A stretch of DNA of 64,000 bases from Halarchaeum nitratireducens (GTDB lineage: Archaea > Halobacteriota > Halobacteria > Halobacteriales > Halobacteriaceae). The translations under genes were made by a program, and so were the position numbers. A model generated the notes under the pieces. That model worked only from the letters and a program-made list of their open reading frames with translations, did not search any database and was not told the DNA's origin. The DNA lies in NCBI RefSeq assembly GCF_014647155.1, contig NZ_BMOQ01000002.1, positions 1-64,000 of the forward strand, in the 5' to 3' direction. Shown in pieces: positions 1 to 9,466 of this stretch (position 1 is the stretch's first letter; each line of letters begins with the position of its first letter).

Positions 1-41
1 ACGCCTACCGACCCCGACGTGTGCGAGGACGGCAGTAGCAC
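1..41 (-). CDS. Possible 5' end of a leftward gene (partial)
   Basis: On the minus strand a TATA-like TTTAAG (61-67 on the plus strand) is followed about 25 bases later by a GTG, which opens a frame running off the left edge of the window. That spacing is the usual haloarchaeal leaderless arrangement. Only about 13 codons are visible, so no product can be named. The call rests on promoter spacing alone and could easily be wrong. Confidence 0.2.
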   Translation of the reverse strand, partial: MLLPSSHTSGSVG

Positions 42-347
42 AGGATACGGCGCGGGCGGTCTTAAAGGTGCGCGAACGCCCTTCCTCTCCGCCCTACTCG
101 CTTCGCTCGCTGAGGACGGAGGCTCCGCGCTACCGACGACTGAAACGGTTCGTCTTCTCGCACCCCTCTCGCTTCGTCCCCGGTTCGGTACGTCGTCGTA
201 CCGGCTCCGCCGTCGACTCCCGTCGATCGTTATCGCGTCCGCTGTCCGCTCTCCGTGCCCGTTGCCCGCTGCCACTGATACGCGTACGTCTCGAACGTCG
301 ACGCGGAAACCGCGAGAGAGAAGTCGGGGGTTCGGTGACGGTCGGCG
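42..347. other. Intergenic stretch, no gene seen
   Basis: About 300 bases that hold only the TATA-like box of the putative leftward gene near 61-67. The open frames crossing it have arginine-rich translations typical of off-frame reading of GC-rich DNA. I see no RNA gene, repeat or clear hairpin. Confidence 0.5.
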
Positions 348-542
348 TTACGCTTCGGGAACGACGGTGAAGTCGGTCGAGATCCAGCCCTCGCTGTTCC
401 CGTCCTCGGTGAAGACTCGGCGCTCGGAGTGTAGCTCGCGGCAGTTGACTGTCGGTGCCTCGTTCTCCGACTCGTCCGTCCTGCTCCGACCGTCGGGGTC
501 GTCCGACCGCTCGACCCGAGACGAACGACGCGATGGTGACAT
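348..542 (-). CDS. Small acidic haloarchaeal protein (64 aa), unknown function
   Basis: A 64-residue cytoplasmic protein with a disordered Arg/Ser/Asp/Glu-rich first half. The second half looks like a compact beta element, ending in RRVFTEDGNSEGWISTDFTV. I recognise this C-terminal pattern (VFTEDGN, then GWI-TD) from small uncharacterised haloarchaeal proteins, but know no function. There are no cysteines except one near the middle and no membrane segment. It lies on the same strand downstream of the OFA carrier, 127 bases after its stop, so it may be co-transcribed or have its own promoter. The start is uncertain because the N-terminal third is low complexity. Confidence 0.55.
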   Translation of the reverse strand: MSPSRRSSRVERSDDPDGRSRTDESENEAPTVNCRELHSERRVFTEDGNSEGWISTDFTVVPEA

Positions 543-669
543 ACGCCTCGTTTAGGGACACCTAAAGAAAAAGGTACGGGTCTCGTCGCGAGCGCGGCGC
601 ACTCGACGGGTCGTCGGCCGAAGAAACCGAGTCCGCGTGATTCGCGCGCGATGCGGGGCGAGGACGCCG

Positions 670-1971
670 TTAGTTCGCCGCGGCCGCCGCGCTCTGCTCG
701 CCGACCTTCCCGATCCGCCAGCGCAGGATGAGGACGATGGCGAGGCCGACGACGAGGACGGCGTTGATGATGTAGAGCGCCGTCGTGTAGCTCCCCGTGG
801 ATTCGAGGATGGTCGAGGCGAGGGTCGGACCGGCGACGCCGGCGAGACCCCACGCGGTGAGCGCGTAACCGTGGATCGCGCTGACCTCCTTCGTGCCGAA
901 CAGGTCGCTGAGGTACGCCGGCAGACACGCGAAGCCGCCGCCGTAACACGTGATGATGATGAACAGCGTGATGGCGATGATCCAGACGCCCGTGACCTGC
1001 GGGAGCATGAAGAACGCGAGGATCTGGATGACGAAGAACGCACCGTAGGTCGTCGTCCGGCCGATGTAGTCGGAGAGGCTCGACCAGAAGATGCGGCCGC
1101 CGCCGTTGAAGATCCCGATGTAGCCGGTGATGAACGCGGCCGTCGTCGCGGACGCGCCGCCGAGCGTCTGCAGGATCGGGGAGGCGTACGCGAGGAGCAT
1201 GATGCCCGCGGAGACGTTGATGAAGATGATGAGCCAGATCATGTAGAAGCGCGGCGTCTTCCGCGCTTCCGCGGCGGTGAGGTTCGAGAGACCGGAGATG
1301 GCGGACTTCGCCTTCTCCTGTGCCGCTTCGGTCTGCTCCATGCCCGACGGGAGCCACCCCTCGTTCGGCTTGGCGAGGTAGCTCGCGCCGAGCGCCATGA
1401 GGACGAAGTAGAGCGCACCGAGCACGTAGAACGTCGTGGCGATGCCGGACTGCGTGTACTGCGCGGAGCCGGTGCTGAAGTTCAACATCAGCGCGTTACC
1501 GAGCGGGCTGGTGAGGAGCGCGCCGGCACCGAAGCCCATGACGGCGAGACCGGTCGCCATCCCGCGGCGATCCGGGAACCATTCGAGGAGCGTCCCGATC
1601 GGGGAGATGTAACCGAGCCCGAGCCCCATCCCGCCGATGATGCCGAAGGTGGCGAAGAACAGGTAGAGGCTCCCGATCTGTACGGAGAGACCGGCACCGA
1701 TGATCCCGACTCCGTAGAGGACGGCGGCCGCGAGGCCGGACTTCCGCGGGCCGTACTTCTCGACGTAGCTGCCGAGGAACGCCGCCGTCATCCCGAGCAC
1801 GAAGATGGCGATGGAGAACGCCAGCGAGACGCTCGAGGTATCCCAGCCGAGCGCGCTCTGGAGCGGGTTCTGGTAGATGCTGTACGCGTAGATTCCACCG
1901 ATGGAGAGGTGGATGGCGACCGCACCGACCGCGATCAGCCATCTGTTCTTGTCTGCACCGTTATTACCCAT
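670..1971 (-). CDS. MFS transporter, OFA (oxalate/formate antiporter) family
   Basis: A 433-residue membrane carrier with about twelve hydrophobic segments. The N-terminal features fit the OFA branch of the major facilitator superfamily: a first helix with GGIYAYSIY, then GPRKSG between helices 2 and 3, and a glycine-rich stretch GGMGLGLGYISP before the DRRG motif. Family members exchange small carboxylates such as oxalate and formate, but the substrate here cannot be read from sequence. The ATG at 1971 is preceded on the minus strand by a TATA-like TTTATGG about 30 bases upstream. A short central loop, residues about 215-240, is charged and probably cytoplasmic. Confidence 0.88.
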   Translation of the reverse strand: MGNNGADKNRWLIAVGAVAIHLSIGGIYAYSIYQNPLQSALGWDTSSVSLAFSIAIFVLGMTAAFLGSYVEKYGPRKSGLAAAVLYGVGIIGAGLSVQIGSLYLFFATFGIIGGMGLGLGYISPIGTLLEWFPDRRGMATGLAVMGFGAGALLTSPLGNALMLNFSTGSAQYTQSGIATTFYVLGALYFVLMALGASYLAKPNEGWLPSGMEQTEAAQEKAKSAISGLSNLTAAEARKTPRFYMIWLIIFINVSAGIMLLAYASPILQTLGGASATTAAFITGYIGIFNGGGRIFWSSLSDYIGRTTTYGAFFVIQILAFFMLPQVTGVWIIAITLFIIITCYGGGFACLPAYLSDLFGTKEVSAIHGYALTAWGLAGVAGPTLASTILESTGSYTTALYIINAVLVVGLAIVLILRWRIGKVGEQSAAAAAN

Positions 1972-2065
1972 GATCTTTGGTCTGAACTGCGGGGACCATA
2001 AACCCTCTCGATTCGGAATTACTAACCGGCGTTAAAGCGGCCGTAACTGCCGGATCTTTCTCGTG

Positions 2066-3295
2066 TTATGTATCTCGACTGCGCCCGAGGACGTCGAGCC
2101 GGAGGAACGCGGGGAGCGTGAGGAGGACGATGCCGGCCTCGAGCACCCCCGCGGTCAGGAACGCGGCGGTGTAGCCGGCCGCGTCGGCGACGACGCTCCC
2201 GACGACGAACCCGGCGAGGAAGCCGAGGTTGCCGAAGACGTTGAAGCCGCCCATGGCGACGCCGCGCTCGTCGTCCGCGGCGATGTCCGTGACGAGCGCC
2301 ATCGTCGCCGGGGAGACGAGCGCCCCGCAGACCCCGAGGACGACCATCGCGCCCGCGGCGAGCGCGAGCGTCGGCGCGAGCGCGACGGCGATCACGACGG
2401 CCCCGTAGCAGACCGAGCCGACGACGATAGGGACCGTCCGTCCCACGCGGTCCGAGACGACGCCGAGCGGGTACTGGAGGAGCGCGAACGGCGCGAAGAA
2501 GAGCCCGAGGACGAGGCCCGCGCCGCCCGCGTCGAGGCCGAACGTCTCGCGGAAGTAGACGGTGCCGACGAGCGCGAAGAACCCCGCGGTGAGCCGGTCC
2601 ATGAAGCCGAAGGCGTACGGGAAGCTGAGATCGGGAGTCGCGCGGACGCGCGCGGCGACGTCGCGCAGTCCGACCGCCCGGCCGTCCCCGCTCGGCGCGC
2701 GATCGGCCACGCGCGTCGCCAACAGCGCCGCGACGAGGAGTCCCGCGCCGGCGGTCCAGAGCGGGACGAGGACGCCCCGCTCGTAGAGCTGTCCCCCGAG
2801 CGGTGCGCCGAGCGCCGTCCCCGAGCCGATCGCGATGCCCGCCGCGCCCATGTTCTTCCCGTGGCCGCCCTCTAAGTCCATCAGCATCGTCATCGCCAGG
2901 GAGAGCGCGCCGATGGTGAACGCGCCCTGCGCGAAGCGGACGACGAGCAGGAGGGCGAACGGAACGTCGCCACCGCGGCCGAGGGCGGCGAGCGAGAGGT
3001 AGCCGAGCGCGCCGCCGAGCGCGCCCGCGACGATGAACGCCGTCCGGCGGCCGGTGCGGTCGCTCAGGTAGCCCCAGAGTCCGGCGAAGAGGACGAAGGC
3101 GACGAACTCGGCCCCGAGGAACCACGTGCCGGCGTCGAGCGACGGCGCGCGCCCGAGCGCGGCGACGAGATCGGTGATCCCCGGATAGAGGAGCACCTGG
3201 GCGAACAGGACGACGAAGACGACGAGGGCGAGGACCGCTCGGTCGCGCTGTACGGCCGAGGGGGCCCACCGATGCGCGTCGACGCCGAGGTCCAT
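2066..3295 (-). CDS. MFS transporter
   Basis: A 409-residue carrier with twelve predicted membrane segments. The cytoplasmic loop after helix 2 has the MFS signature GYLSDRTGRRTAF, and the second half repeats it as GVVSDRVGRTVPI. It resembles drug/metabolite efflux members, but no substrate can be assigned. The start at 3295 has a TATA-like GTATAAT about 30 bases upstream on the minus strand. It is divergent from the MATE exporter at 3441, so the two share a 145-base promoter region and could be co-regulated. Confidence 0.87.
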   Translation of the reverse strand: MDLGVDAHRWAPSAVQRDRAVLALVVFVVLFAQVLLYPGITDLVAALGRAPSLDAGTWFLGAEFVAFVLFAGLWGYLSDRTGRRTAFIVAGALGGALGYLSLAALGRGGDVPFALLLVVRFAQGAFTIGALSLAMTMLMDLEGGHGKNMGAAGIAIGSGTALGAPLGGQLYERGVLVPLWTAGAGLLVAALLATRVADRAPSGDGRAVGLRDVAARVRATPDLSFPYAFGFMDRLTAGFFALVGTVYFRETFGLDAGGAGLVLGLFFAPFALLQYPLGVVSDRVGRTVPIVVGSVCYGAVVIAVALAPTLALAAGAMVVLGVCGALVSPATMALVTDIAADDERGVAMGGFNVFGNLGFLAGFVVGSVVADAAGYTAAFLTAGVLEAGIVLLTLPAFLRLDVLGRSRDT

Positions 3296-3440
3296 CCGAG
3301 CCGTCGTACACGCTCGACCCGATTATACGCGTCGCCTCGCGCGCCGCGGGCGCTGTCGGCGTGTTGTCGGTCCGGTCCGGCGGGGCGGCCGATGTGCGAA
3401 CGGCCAAAGGGCCCCCCGACCTACCGTCCGGGACGCCACC

Positions 3441-4883
3441 GTGTCCTCTCTCCCGAACCCCGTCCGCGCCGTCCTCCTCCGGCTCGGCCTCGCGCTCTCC
3501 CGACTCGGGCTCGTCGAGCCCGCGAACGTCCGCCGCACGGCCGACCTCGCGTGGCCCCGCATCGTCACCGGCCTCGCGCGGATGTCGAAGGGGGCGGCGG
3601 ACGTGGCGATGGTCGGCGTCGCCCTCGGCGCGAGCGCCATCGCGGGCGTCGGCTACGCCAGCCCCTACTGGGGGCTCGTGTTCGCGCTCGGCGGCGGTCT
3701 CGCCGCGGGCACCATCGCGCTCGTCTCCCAACGGTACAGCGCCGGCGCGACGGACGAACTCGCGCAGGCCGTCCGGACGAGCGCGCTCCTCGTCGTCCTC
3801 CTCTCCCTCCCGCTCGCCGCGCTGTTCGTCGCCGTCCCCGCGGACCTCGTCGGCCTCCTCACGGACGACGCGGCGGCGATCGGCTACGGGGCGGCCTACC
3901 TCCGCGCGCTCGGCGTCGGCGTTCCGCTCGCCGCGCTGAACCTCGTCGGCAGTCGCGCGCTCGTCGGCGCGGACGACGCGTGGACGCCGATGGTCGTCCG
4001 CGCGGGCGGCGCGGCCGCGAACATCGCGCTGAACGCCGTCCTCGTCTTCGGCTTCGATCTGGGCGCCGCCGGCGCCGGCTACGGCACCACAGTCTCGAAC
4101 GCCATCGTCGCCGTCGTCTTCGTCGTCGGGTTCGCGCGCGGCGGGCTCCCGGGGCTCGTCGACTTCCCCGTGACCGTCTCCCCGCGCGGCCCGTACCTCC
4201 GCCCGGGGTTCGTCCGCGACGTCCTCACGATCGGCGTGCCGGTCGTCGGCCGAAACGGCATCTGGACGGTCGCGCGCTTCCCGATGCTCGCGTTCGTCGG
4301 TCTCCTCGGGAGCGACGTCCTCGCGGCGTACGTCGTCACTCGACGCGTCTGGGGTCTGTTGAACACGCCGGGTTGGGGGTTCGGCCTCGCCGCGAGCAGC
4401 CTCGTCGGACAGGCGCTCGGCCGCGACGACGAGGCCACAGCCGAGGTCCACGGCCGCGAGATCGCCGTCTTCTCGGCCGCCACCTACCTGCTCGCGGGCC
4501 TCCTCGTCGTCGCGTTCGCCGGACCGATCGTCCGCCTGTTCGTCGACGATCCCACCGGTCCCGTCGTTCCGATCGCCCGCGACCTCGTCCGCGTCGCCGC
4601 GGTCGCCGTCGTTCCGCAGGGGGTCGCCCGCGCCCTCGACGGCGCTCTCGACGCCACCGGTGACACCCGCTGGCCGTTCTACGGGCGCGTCGTCGGGATG
4701 TTCGTCCTCGCCGTCCCGCTCACCTATCTCGGCGCGACGACGCCGCTCGGGATCGGCGGGATCTACCTCGCGCTCTTCGCCGAGACGACCGTTCCCGCCC
4801 TCGTCAACTACTACCGCTTTCGCACCGGCGCGTGGCGCGCCATCAGCCGCGGCTACCGACCAGACGACACCGCGGGCGACTGA
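3441..4883 (+). CDS. MATE family efflux transporter
   Basis: A 480-residue polytopic protein of the multidrug and toxic compound extrusion superfamily, with two similar bundles of six helices. Supporting stretches are the N-terminal DLAWPRIVTGLARMSKGAAD with the following GASAIAGVGYASP, and the matching second-half helix GVPVVGRNGIWTVARFP. Family members expel organic cations in exchange for Na+ or H+. I chose the GTG at 3441 because the predicted N-terminus then begins a short amphipathic stretch before helix 1. It is divergent from the MFS carrier at 2066-3295. The next gene, copA, starts 87 bases after the stop, too far for tight coupling. Confidence 0.87.
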   Translation: MSSLPNPVRAVLLRLGLALSRLGLVEPANVRRTADLAWPRIVTGLARMSKGAADVAMVGVALGASAIAGVGYASPYWGLVFALGGGLAAGTIALVSQRYSAGATDELAQAVRTSALLVVLLSLPLAALFVAVPADLVGLLTDDAAAIGYGAAYLRALGVGVPLAALNLVGSRALVGADDAWTPMVVRAGGAAANIALNAVLVFGFDLGAAGAGYGTTVSNAIVAVVFVVGFARGGLPGLVDFPVTVSPRGPYLRPGFVRDVLTIGVPVVGRNGIWTVARFPMLAFVGLLGSDVLAAYVVTRRVWGLLNTPGWGFGLAASSLVGQALGRDDEATAEVHGREIAVFSAATYLLAGLLVVAFAGPIVRLFVDDPTGPVVPIARDLVRVAAVAVVPQGVARALDGALDATGDTRWPFYGRVVGMFVLAVPLTYLGATTPLGIGGIYLALFAETTVPALVNYYRFRTGAWRAISRGYRPDDTAGD

Positions 4884-4918
4884 TCGACCTTCGAAGCCGA
4901 AGTCGGACGGCCGTCTCG

Positions 4919-4933
4919 CTTACGTTCCGTAAG
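4919..4933. promoter_or_regulatory. Inverted repeat before copA
   Basis: CTTACG-TTC-CGTAAG is a perfect 6-bp inverted repeat ending 37 bases before the copA ATG. It sits where a promoter or operator is expected. It may bind a metal-responsive repressor or activator, but I recognise no known copper-box consensus and one instance is weak evidence. Confidence 0.35.
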
Positions 4934-4970
4934 GGCAAGCCCGTTGAACCGGGAGGACGTAGACGCACGC

Positions 4971-7595
4971 ATGCCCAGAACCGAGCGGATAGACGTCCAG
5001 GGGATGTCCTGCGCCAACTGCTCGGCGACCATCGAGGACGCCCTCTCCGACCTCGACGGCGTCGTCGAGGCGAGCGCGAACTTCGCCACCGACGAGGCGA
5101 GCGTCACGTACGACTCGGAGTCGGTGTCGATCGCGGCGATTTACGGCGCGATCGCGGACGCGGGATACGATCCCGTTGACGAGACGGTGACGATCACGAT
5201 CACCGACATGTCGTGTGCGAACTGTTCGCAGACCGTCCACGACGCGCTCCTCGGGACGCCCGGCGTGATCGAGGCGGACGTGAACTTCGCGACCGACGAG
5301 GCGCGCGTCCGCTACAACCCCGCGACGGCGTCGATAGCGGATCTCTACGACGCGATCGCGGACGCGGGCTACTCGCCCGTCCGCGAGGCGGAGACGGAGC
5401 GCGACCGAGACGACGACGAGAGCGCGGCGACGGCCGCGCGGCGCGCCGAGACGCGCAGACAGCGGAACCTCACGCTGTTCGGCGCGGCGTTCGCCCTCCC
5501 ACTGTTCGCGCTGATGCTCGAAGGACTGTTCGCGCCCGACGCGCTCCCGGCGACGATCCCCGGGACGGACCTCCCGATGGACGTCGTCGGCTTCGTCCTC
5601 GCCACGCCGGTCCAGTACGTCCTCGGGAAGGAGTTCTACGAGAACTCGTACACGGCGCTCGTGACGAACGGCCGGGCGAACATGGACGTCCTCATCGCGC
5701 TCGGGTCGTCCACGGCGTACGTCTACAGCGTGGCGACCCTCGTGGGACTCGTCGCCGGCGGGACGTACTTCGACAGCGCCGTGTTCATCCTCACGTTCAT
5801 CACGCTCGGCAACTACCTCGAGGCGCGCTCGAAGAGCCGCGCCGGCGAGGCCATCCAGTCCCTCCTGGAGATGGAGGCCGACACCGCGCGCGTCCTCCGG
5901 GACGGCGAAGAGCGCGAGGTCGAAGTCTCCGTGGTCGCGGTCGGCGATCGCCTCGTCGTCAAGCCCGGCGAGAAGGTGCCGACTGACGGCGTCGTCGTCG
6001 AGGGGGAGTCGGCGGTCGACGAGTCGATGGTGACCGGCGAGTCCGAACCCGTCGGTAAGACGCCCGGCGACGATGTCGTCGGGGGAACCGTCAACGAGAA
6101 CGGCCGGCTCGTCGTCGAGGCGACGAAGGTCGGCTCGGAGACCGCGCTCCAGCAGATCGTCGAGACGGTCCGCGAGGCCCAATCGCGCCAGCCCGAGGTG
6201 CAGAACCTCGCCGACCGCATCAGCGCGTACTTCGTCCCCGCGGTGATCGCCAACGCCCTCCTCTGGGGGATCCTCTGGTACGCCGCGCCCGCGACGCTCG
6301 CGGGGTTCGTCGACTGGCTTCCGCTCTGGGGGCTCGTCGGCGGCGGACCGGTCGTCGCCGGCGGGACGGTGAGCGTCTTCGAGTTCGCCGTCGTCGTCTT
6401 CGCTTCCGCGGTGCTCGTCGCGTGCCCCTGCGCGCTCGGCCTCGCCACGCCCGCGGCGACGATGATCGGCACGTCGATCGGCGCGACCAACGGCGTCCTC
6501 TTCACCGGCGGCGACGTCCTCGAACGCGTCCGCGACGTCGACACCGTCGTCTTCGACAAGACCGGGACGCTCACCGAGGGCGAGATGACGCTCACGGACG
6601 TCGTGGCGCTCGATCGCACCGCGGCCGACGGCGGCCGACCGGAGGGCGAGACGCGTGCCGACGGCGCCGGCGCCACCGCGGCCGCGGAAGGCGGCGATGG
6701 CGCGACACCCACTGCTCCCGAAACGGACCTGCTCTACGCGGCCGCGAGCGCGGAGTCCGGAAGCGAACACCCGCTGGCCGACGCCGTCGTCGACGGCGCC
6801 GCGGAGCGCGGCATCGATCCGACGACGCCGACCGGCTTCGAGAACGCCGCCGGGAAGGGCGTGCGCGCGACGGTCGACGGCCGCGACGTGCTCGTTGGCA
6901 ACCCCGCGCTCCTCGCGGACGCCGGCGTCCCGGTCGACGCCGCCGCGGACGTCCGCGAACGCCTCGAATCCGAAGGGAAGACGGCGATGCTCGTCGCCAT
7001 CGACGGCCGGCTCGCCGGCGTCGTCGCGGCCGCGGACACGGTGAAACCCTCCGCGAAGCGCGCCGTCGACGGCCTGCAGGAGCGCGGCCTCACGGTGCGG
7101 ATGCTCACCGGCGACAACGAGCGGACGGCGCGCGCCGTCGCCGACGAGCTCGGCATCCCCGCCGAGAACGTCCGCGCCGAGGTGCTCCCGGACGAGAAGG
7201 CAGACGCCGTCGACGCCATCCAGTCGGACGGCTCGCGCGCCATGATGGTCGGCGACGGCGTGAACGACGCGCCCGCGCTCGCCGCCGCGTACGTCGGCGC
7301 GGCCATCGGCTCCGGGACGGATGTCGCCATCGAGGCCGCGGACGTCACGCTGATGCGCGACGACCCCGCGGACGTCCTGAAGGCCGTCAACATCTCGGAC
7401 GCGACGCTCCGGAAGATCGAACAGAACCTCTTCTGGGCGCTCGGCTACAACACCGTCCTCATCCCGCTGGCCTCGCTCGGGCTGATGATGCCCGCGCTCG
7501 CCGCCGCCGCGATGGCGTTCAGCAGCGTGAGCGTGCTCTCGAACAGTCTCCTGTTCCGGCGATACGATCCGTCCGAGGAGTACTCGGTGCTCTGA
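4971..7595 (+). CDS. copA: Cu(I)-exporting P1B-type ATPase CopA
   Basis: An 874-residue copper-translocating ATPase that exports Cu(I) across the cytoplasmic membrane. Two N-terminal HMA domains each carry MSCANC (Cys14/Cys17 and Cys82/Cys85). The transmembrane metal site is Cys485-Pro-Cys487. Other motifs are the actuator TGES, the phosphorylation site DKTGT (Asp529), SEHPL in the nucleotide domain, [10 protein letters not shown], and late-helix YN and MAFSS, which mark the Cu(I) subclass (1B-1). A 60-residue Ala/Gly/Asp-rich insert lies between the phosphorylation site and SEHPL. I chose the ATG at 4971 because GGGAGG lies 15 bases upstream; an in-frame TTG at 4944 is less likely. A strong hairpin follows the stop. 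Confidence 0.95.
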   Translation: MPRTERIDVQGMSCANCSATIEDALSDLDGVVEASANFATDEASVTYDSESVSIAAIYGAIADAGYDPVDETVTITITDMSCANCSQTVHDALLGTPGVIEADVNFATDEARVRYNPATASIADLYDAIADAGYSPVREAETERDRDDDESAATAARRAETRRQRNLTLFGAAFALPLFALMLEGLFAPDALPATIPGTDLPMDVVGFVLATPVQYVLGKEFYENSYTALVTNGRANMDVLIALGSSTAYVYSVATLVGLVAGGTYFDSAVFILTFITLGNYLEARSKSRAGEAIQSLLEMEADTARVLRDGEEREVEVSVVAVGDRLVVKPGEKVPTDGVVVEGESAVDESMVTGESEPVGKTPGDDVVGGTVNENGRLVVEATKVGSETALQQIVETVREAQSRQPEVQNLADRISAYFVPAVIANALLWGILWYAAPATLAGFVDWLPLWGLVGGGPVVAGGTVSVFEFAVVVFASAVLVACPCALGLATPAATMIGTSIGATNGVLFTGGDVLERVRDVDTVVFDKTGTLTEGEMTLTDVVALDRTAADGGRPEGETRADGAGATAAAEGGDGATPTAPETDLLYAAASAESGSEHPLADAVVDGAAERGIDPTTPTGFENAAGKGVRATVDGRDVLVGNPALLADAGVPVDAAADVRERLESEGKTAMLVAIDGRLAGVVAAADTVKPSAKRAVDGLQERGLTVRMLTGDNERTARAVADELGIPAENVRAEVLPDEKADAVDAIQSDGSRAMMVGDGVNDAPALAAAYVGAAIGSGTDVAIEAADVTLMRDDPADVLKAVNISDATLRKIEQNLFWALGYNTVLIPLASLGLMMPALAAAAMAFSSVSVLSNSLLFRRYDPSEEYSVL

Positions 7596-7609
7596 GAGAC
7601 GTCGCGCTC

Positions 7610-7630
7610 AGCGGGACCAGTCCCGCTTTG
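7610..7630 (+). terminator. Hairpin after copA
   Basis: AGCGGGAC-CA-GTCCCGCT is a perfect 8-bp stem followed by TTTG, 15 bases after the copA stop. It is a plausible terminator, although the T run is short. Confidence 0.55.
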
Positions 7631-7684
7631 CGCACGTGACAGTCGACGGAAACGCTTAGGCCCGGGCCGTCGCTATCCCCCGAT

Positions 7685-7750
7685 ATGTCGATCTCGATTC
7701 AACGCCGACGGTATCGCTTCGCAGTCACTCCCGTCCGCGGCGCGCGATGA
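7685..7750 (+). CDS. Candidate 21-aa leader ORF coupled to the MFS gene
   Basis: An ATG frame of 21 codons whose stop overlaps the next gene's start in CGATGA, so TGA (7748-7750) and ATG (7747-7749) share bases. A promoter-like GAAACGCTTAGG lies about 25 bases upstream of this ATG, so a leaderless transcript would begin here rather than at the MFS start. The peptide is basic (five Arg in the first half and after). It could serve for translational coupling or control. It may also be a chance frame. Confidence 0.35.
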   Translation: MSISIQRRRYRFAVTPVRGAR

Positions 7751-8952
7751 CGCGACGCGCGTCCGGCGTCCTCGGCGTGACGACGCTCGTGAGCGCCGAT
7801 CACCTCCTCTCGCACGTCTACCTCCTCGCGTTCCCGCCGCTGTTCCCGCTCATCGCGGGGACCTTCGACGTCTCGGTGACGCGTCTCGCGGTGAGCGTGA
7901 CGCTCATCTACGCCGCGCAGTTCCTCTGTCAGGTGCCCGCGGGCGAGCTCGTCGATCGAGTCGGGGGTAAGCGCGCCGTCGTCGCCGGCCTCGCGGTGAC
8001 CGCGGCGAGCATCGTGGCCGCGGGGTTCGCCACCACCTACCTCCACGTTCTCGTCTGCGCGTTCCTCTCCGGCGTCGGCCAATCGCCGTTCCACCCGGGG
8101 AACTACGCGCTCCTCGACGCGGCCGGCGACGCCGACCGCGAGGGCAAACAGTTCAGCGTCCACTCCTTCGGCGGCTTCGTCGGCTTCGCCGCCGCGCCCG
8201 TGCTCACGACGGGCATCGCCGCGCTCGCCGACTGGCGCACCGCGCTCGTCGTCGTCGGGGCCGTCGGCCTCGTCTACGCCGGCGTGCTCGCCGTCGCGCT
8301 CGCCCCCGTCCACCGCCGCGCGCTCCGCGCCGTGAACGCCGCCGGTCCGTCCGACGACGACGCGGGGCGCGGGTCGCTCTTCGCCAGCGTCGGGTTGCTC
8401 ACGCGCCCGCTCGTCGCCGGGATGTTCGCGTTCTTCCTGCTGGTGACGCTCGCAGACACCGGCCTTCAGACGTACACGACGGCGTTCGCGGTGGAACACC
8501 TCAGCCTCTCGACGGTCGTCGGGAACACGGCGCTGACCGCGCTCCTCGGCGTGACCGCGGTCACGGTTCTGATCGGCGGGTGGCTCGCGGACCGGTACGA
8601 CGCCTTCGCGATCATCGTCGTCGGCCTCTCGTGGACGGCGCTCGTCCTCGGCGCGAGCGTCGCGTTCGACCTCGGCCGGACGGCGTTCGTCGCGGTGTGG
8701 GCGGTCGCCGGCGCGGGCTTCGGCGTCTCGCTCCCCGCCCGCGATCGCATCACGAACGCCCTCTCGGGCACCGAGGACACCGGCAAGAGCTTCGGCCTCG
8801 TCTACACCGGTCTGCCGATCGGCGGCGCGGTCGCGCCCGTCGTCCTCGGCGGGGTCATCACCCGCTTCTCCTACCTCGACGCCGTCGTCGCCATCGCCGG
8901 GTGTTTCTTCCTCGGCGCCGTGGTCGTCGCGGCGATGCGACGCAGACGCTGA
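7747..8952 (+). CDS. MFS transporter
   Basis: A 401-residue carrier with twelve predicted helices. The helix 2-3 loop has GELVDRVGGKRAVV and the central loop is short and acidic. The second half repeats the motif as GGWLADRYDAF. A stretch QSPFHPGNYALLDAAGD in helix 4-5 resembles members near fosmidomycin-resistance (Fsr-type) carriers, in which a conserved FHP is common. That subfamily reading is inference. The start overlaps the stop of a 21-codon upstream frame in CGATGA, which may couple their translation. Confidence 0.85.
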   Translation: MTRRASGVLGVTTLVSADHLLSHVYLLAFPPLFPLIAGTFDVSVTRLAVSVTLIYAAQFLCQVPAGELVDRVGGKRAVVAGLAVTAASIVAAGFATTYLHVLVCAFLSGVGQSPFHPGNYALLDAAGDADREGKQFSVHSFGGFVGFAAAPVLTTGIAALADWRTALVVVGAVGLVYAGVLAVALAPVHRRALRAVNAAGPSDDDAGRGSLFASVGLLTRPLVAGMFAFFLLVTLADTGLQTYTTAFAVEHLSLSTVVGNTALTALLGVTAVTVLIGGWLADRYDAFAIIVVGLSWTALVLGASVAFDLGRTAFVAVWAVAGAGFGVSLPARDRITNALSGTEDTGKSFGLVYTGLPIGGAVAPVVLGGVITRFSYLDAVVAIAGCFFLGAVVVAAMRRRR

Positions 8953-9003
8953 GTCGGCCGTCGAGCGAACCGCTCTTCTCGCTCGCTCTCCTCATCGACG
9001 CGC

Positions 9004-9399
9004 GTGCGACTCTCCATCGACACCACCGATCGCCTCGCCGTGACGGACGTCACCGCGCGCGTCGCGGACGCGGTTCCGTCCGATGTCGAGCGCGGCGTCT
9101 GCACCGTCTTCGTCCCGCACACGACCGCCGGCGTCGTCGTCAACGAGGCCGAATCGGGGCTGTTGGACGACGTCGAGGCCGCGCTCGCGCGCCTCGTCCC
9201 GGACGACGACTACGCGCACGACGCGATCGACGACAACGCGGACGCCCACCTCCGCGCGCTCCTCCTCGGATCGAGCGTCAGCGTCCCCGTCGCCGACGGG
9301 TCGCTCGACCTCGGGACGTGGCAGTCGGTGCTCTTCGTGGAGTGCGACGGCCCGCGGACGCGCTCGATCGACGTCCGCGTCGCGCCGACGATCGCGTGA
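9004..9399 (+). CDS. YjbQ/UPF0047 family protein
   Basis: A 131-residue protein of the YjbQ (UPF0047) family, whose bacterial members form trimers and have weak thiamine-phosphate synthase activity. Supporting stretches are VFVPHTTAGVVVNEAESGL near residue 37 (invariant His, TT and NE), and near the end GTWQSVLFVECDGPRTRSID, where the GTWQ-ECDGPR pattern is diagnostic. His/Asp residues DNADAHLRALLLG lie between them. The start is a GTG. The true cellular role in archaea is not settled. It is 51 bases after the MFS gene on the same strand and may be read through from it. Confidence 0.9.
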   Translation: MRLSIDTTDRLAVTDVTARVADAVPSDVERGVCTVFVPHTTAGVVVNEAESGLLDDVEAALARLVPDDDYAHDAIDDNADAHLRALLLGSSVSVPVADGSLDLGTWQSVLFVECDGPRTRSIDVRVAPTIA

Positions 9400-9466
9400 C
9401 CGCGCCGCTCAGCCGCCCGCCGATACGTCGTCGCGTGAGGCGAGTCGGCTCGCCGCCCGCCGACGC

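Noticed and set aside
2022-4451. Open frame of 809 codons on the minus strand
   Set aside because: It overlaps both the MFS gene and the divergent MATE gene and has only charge-rich, domainless translation.
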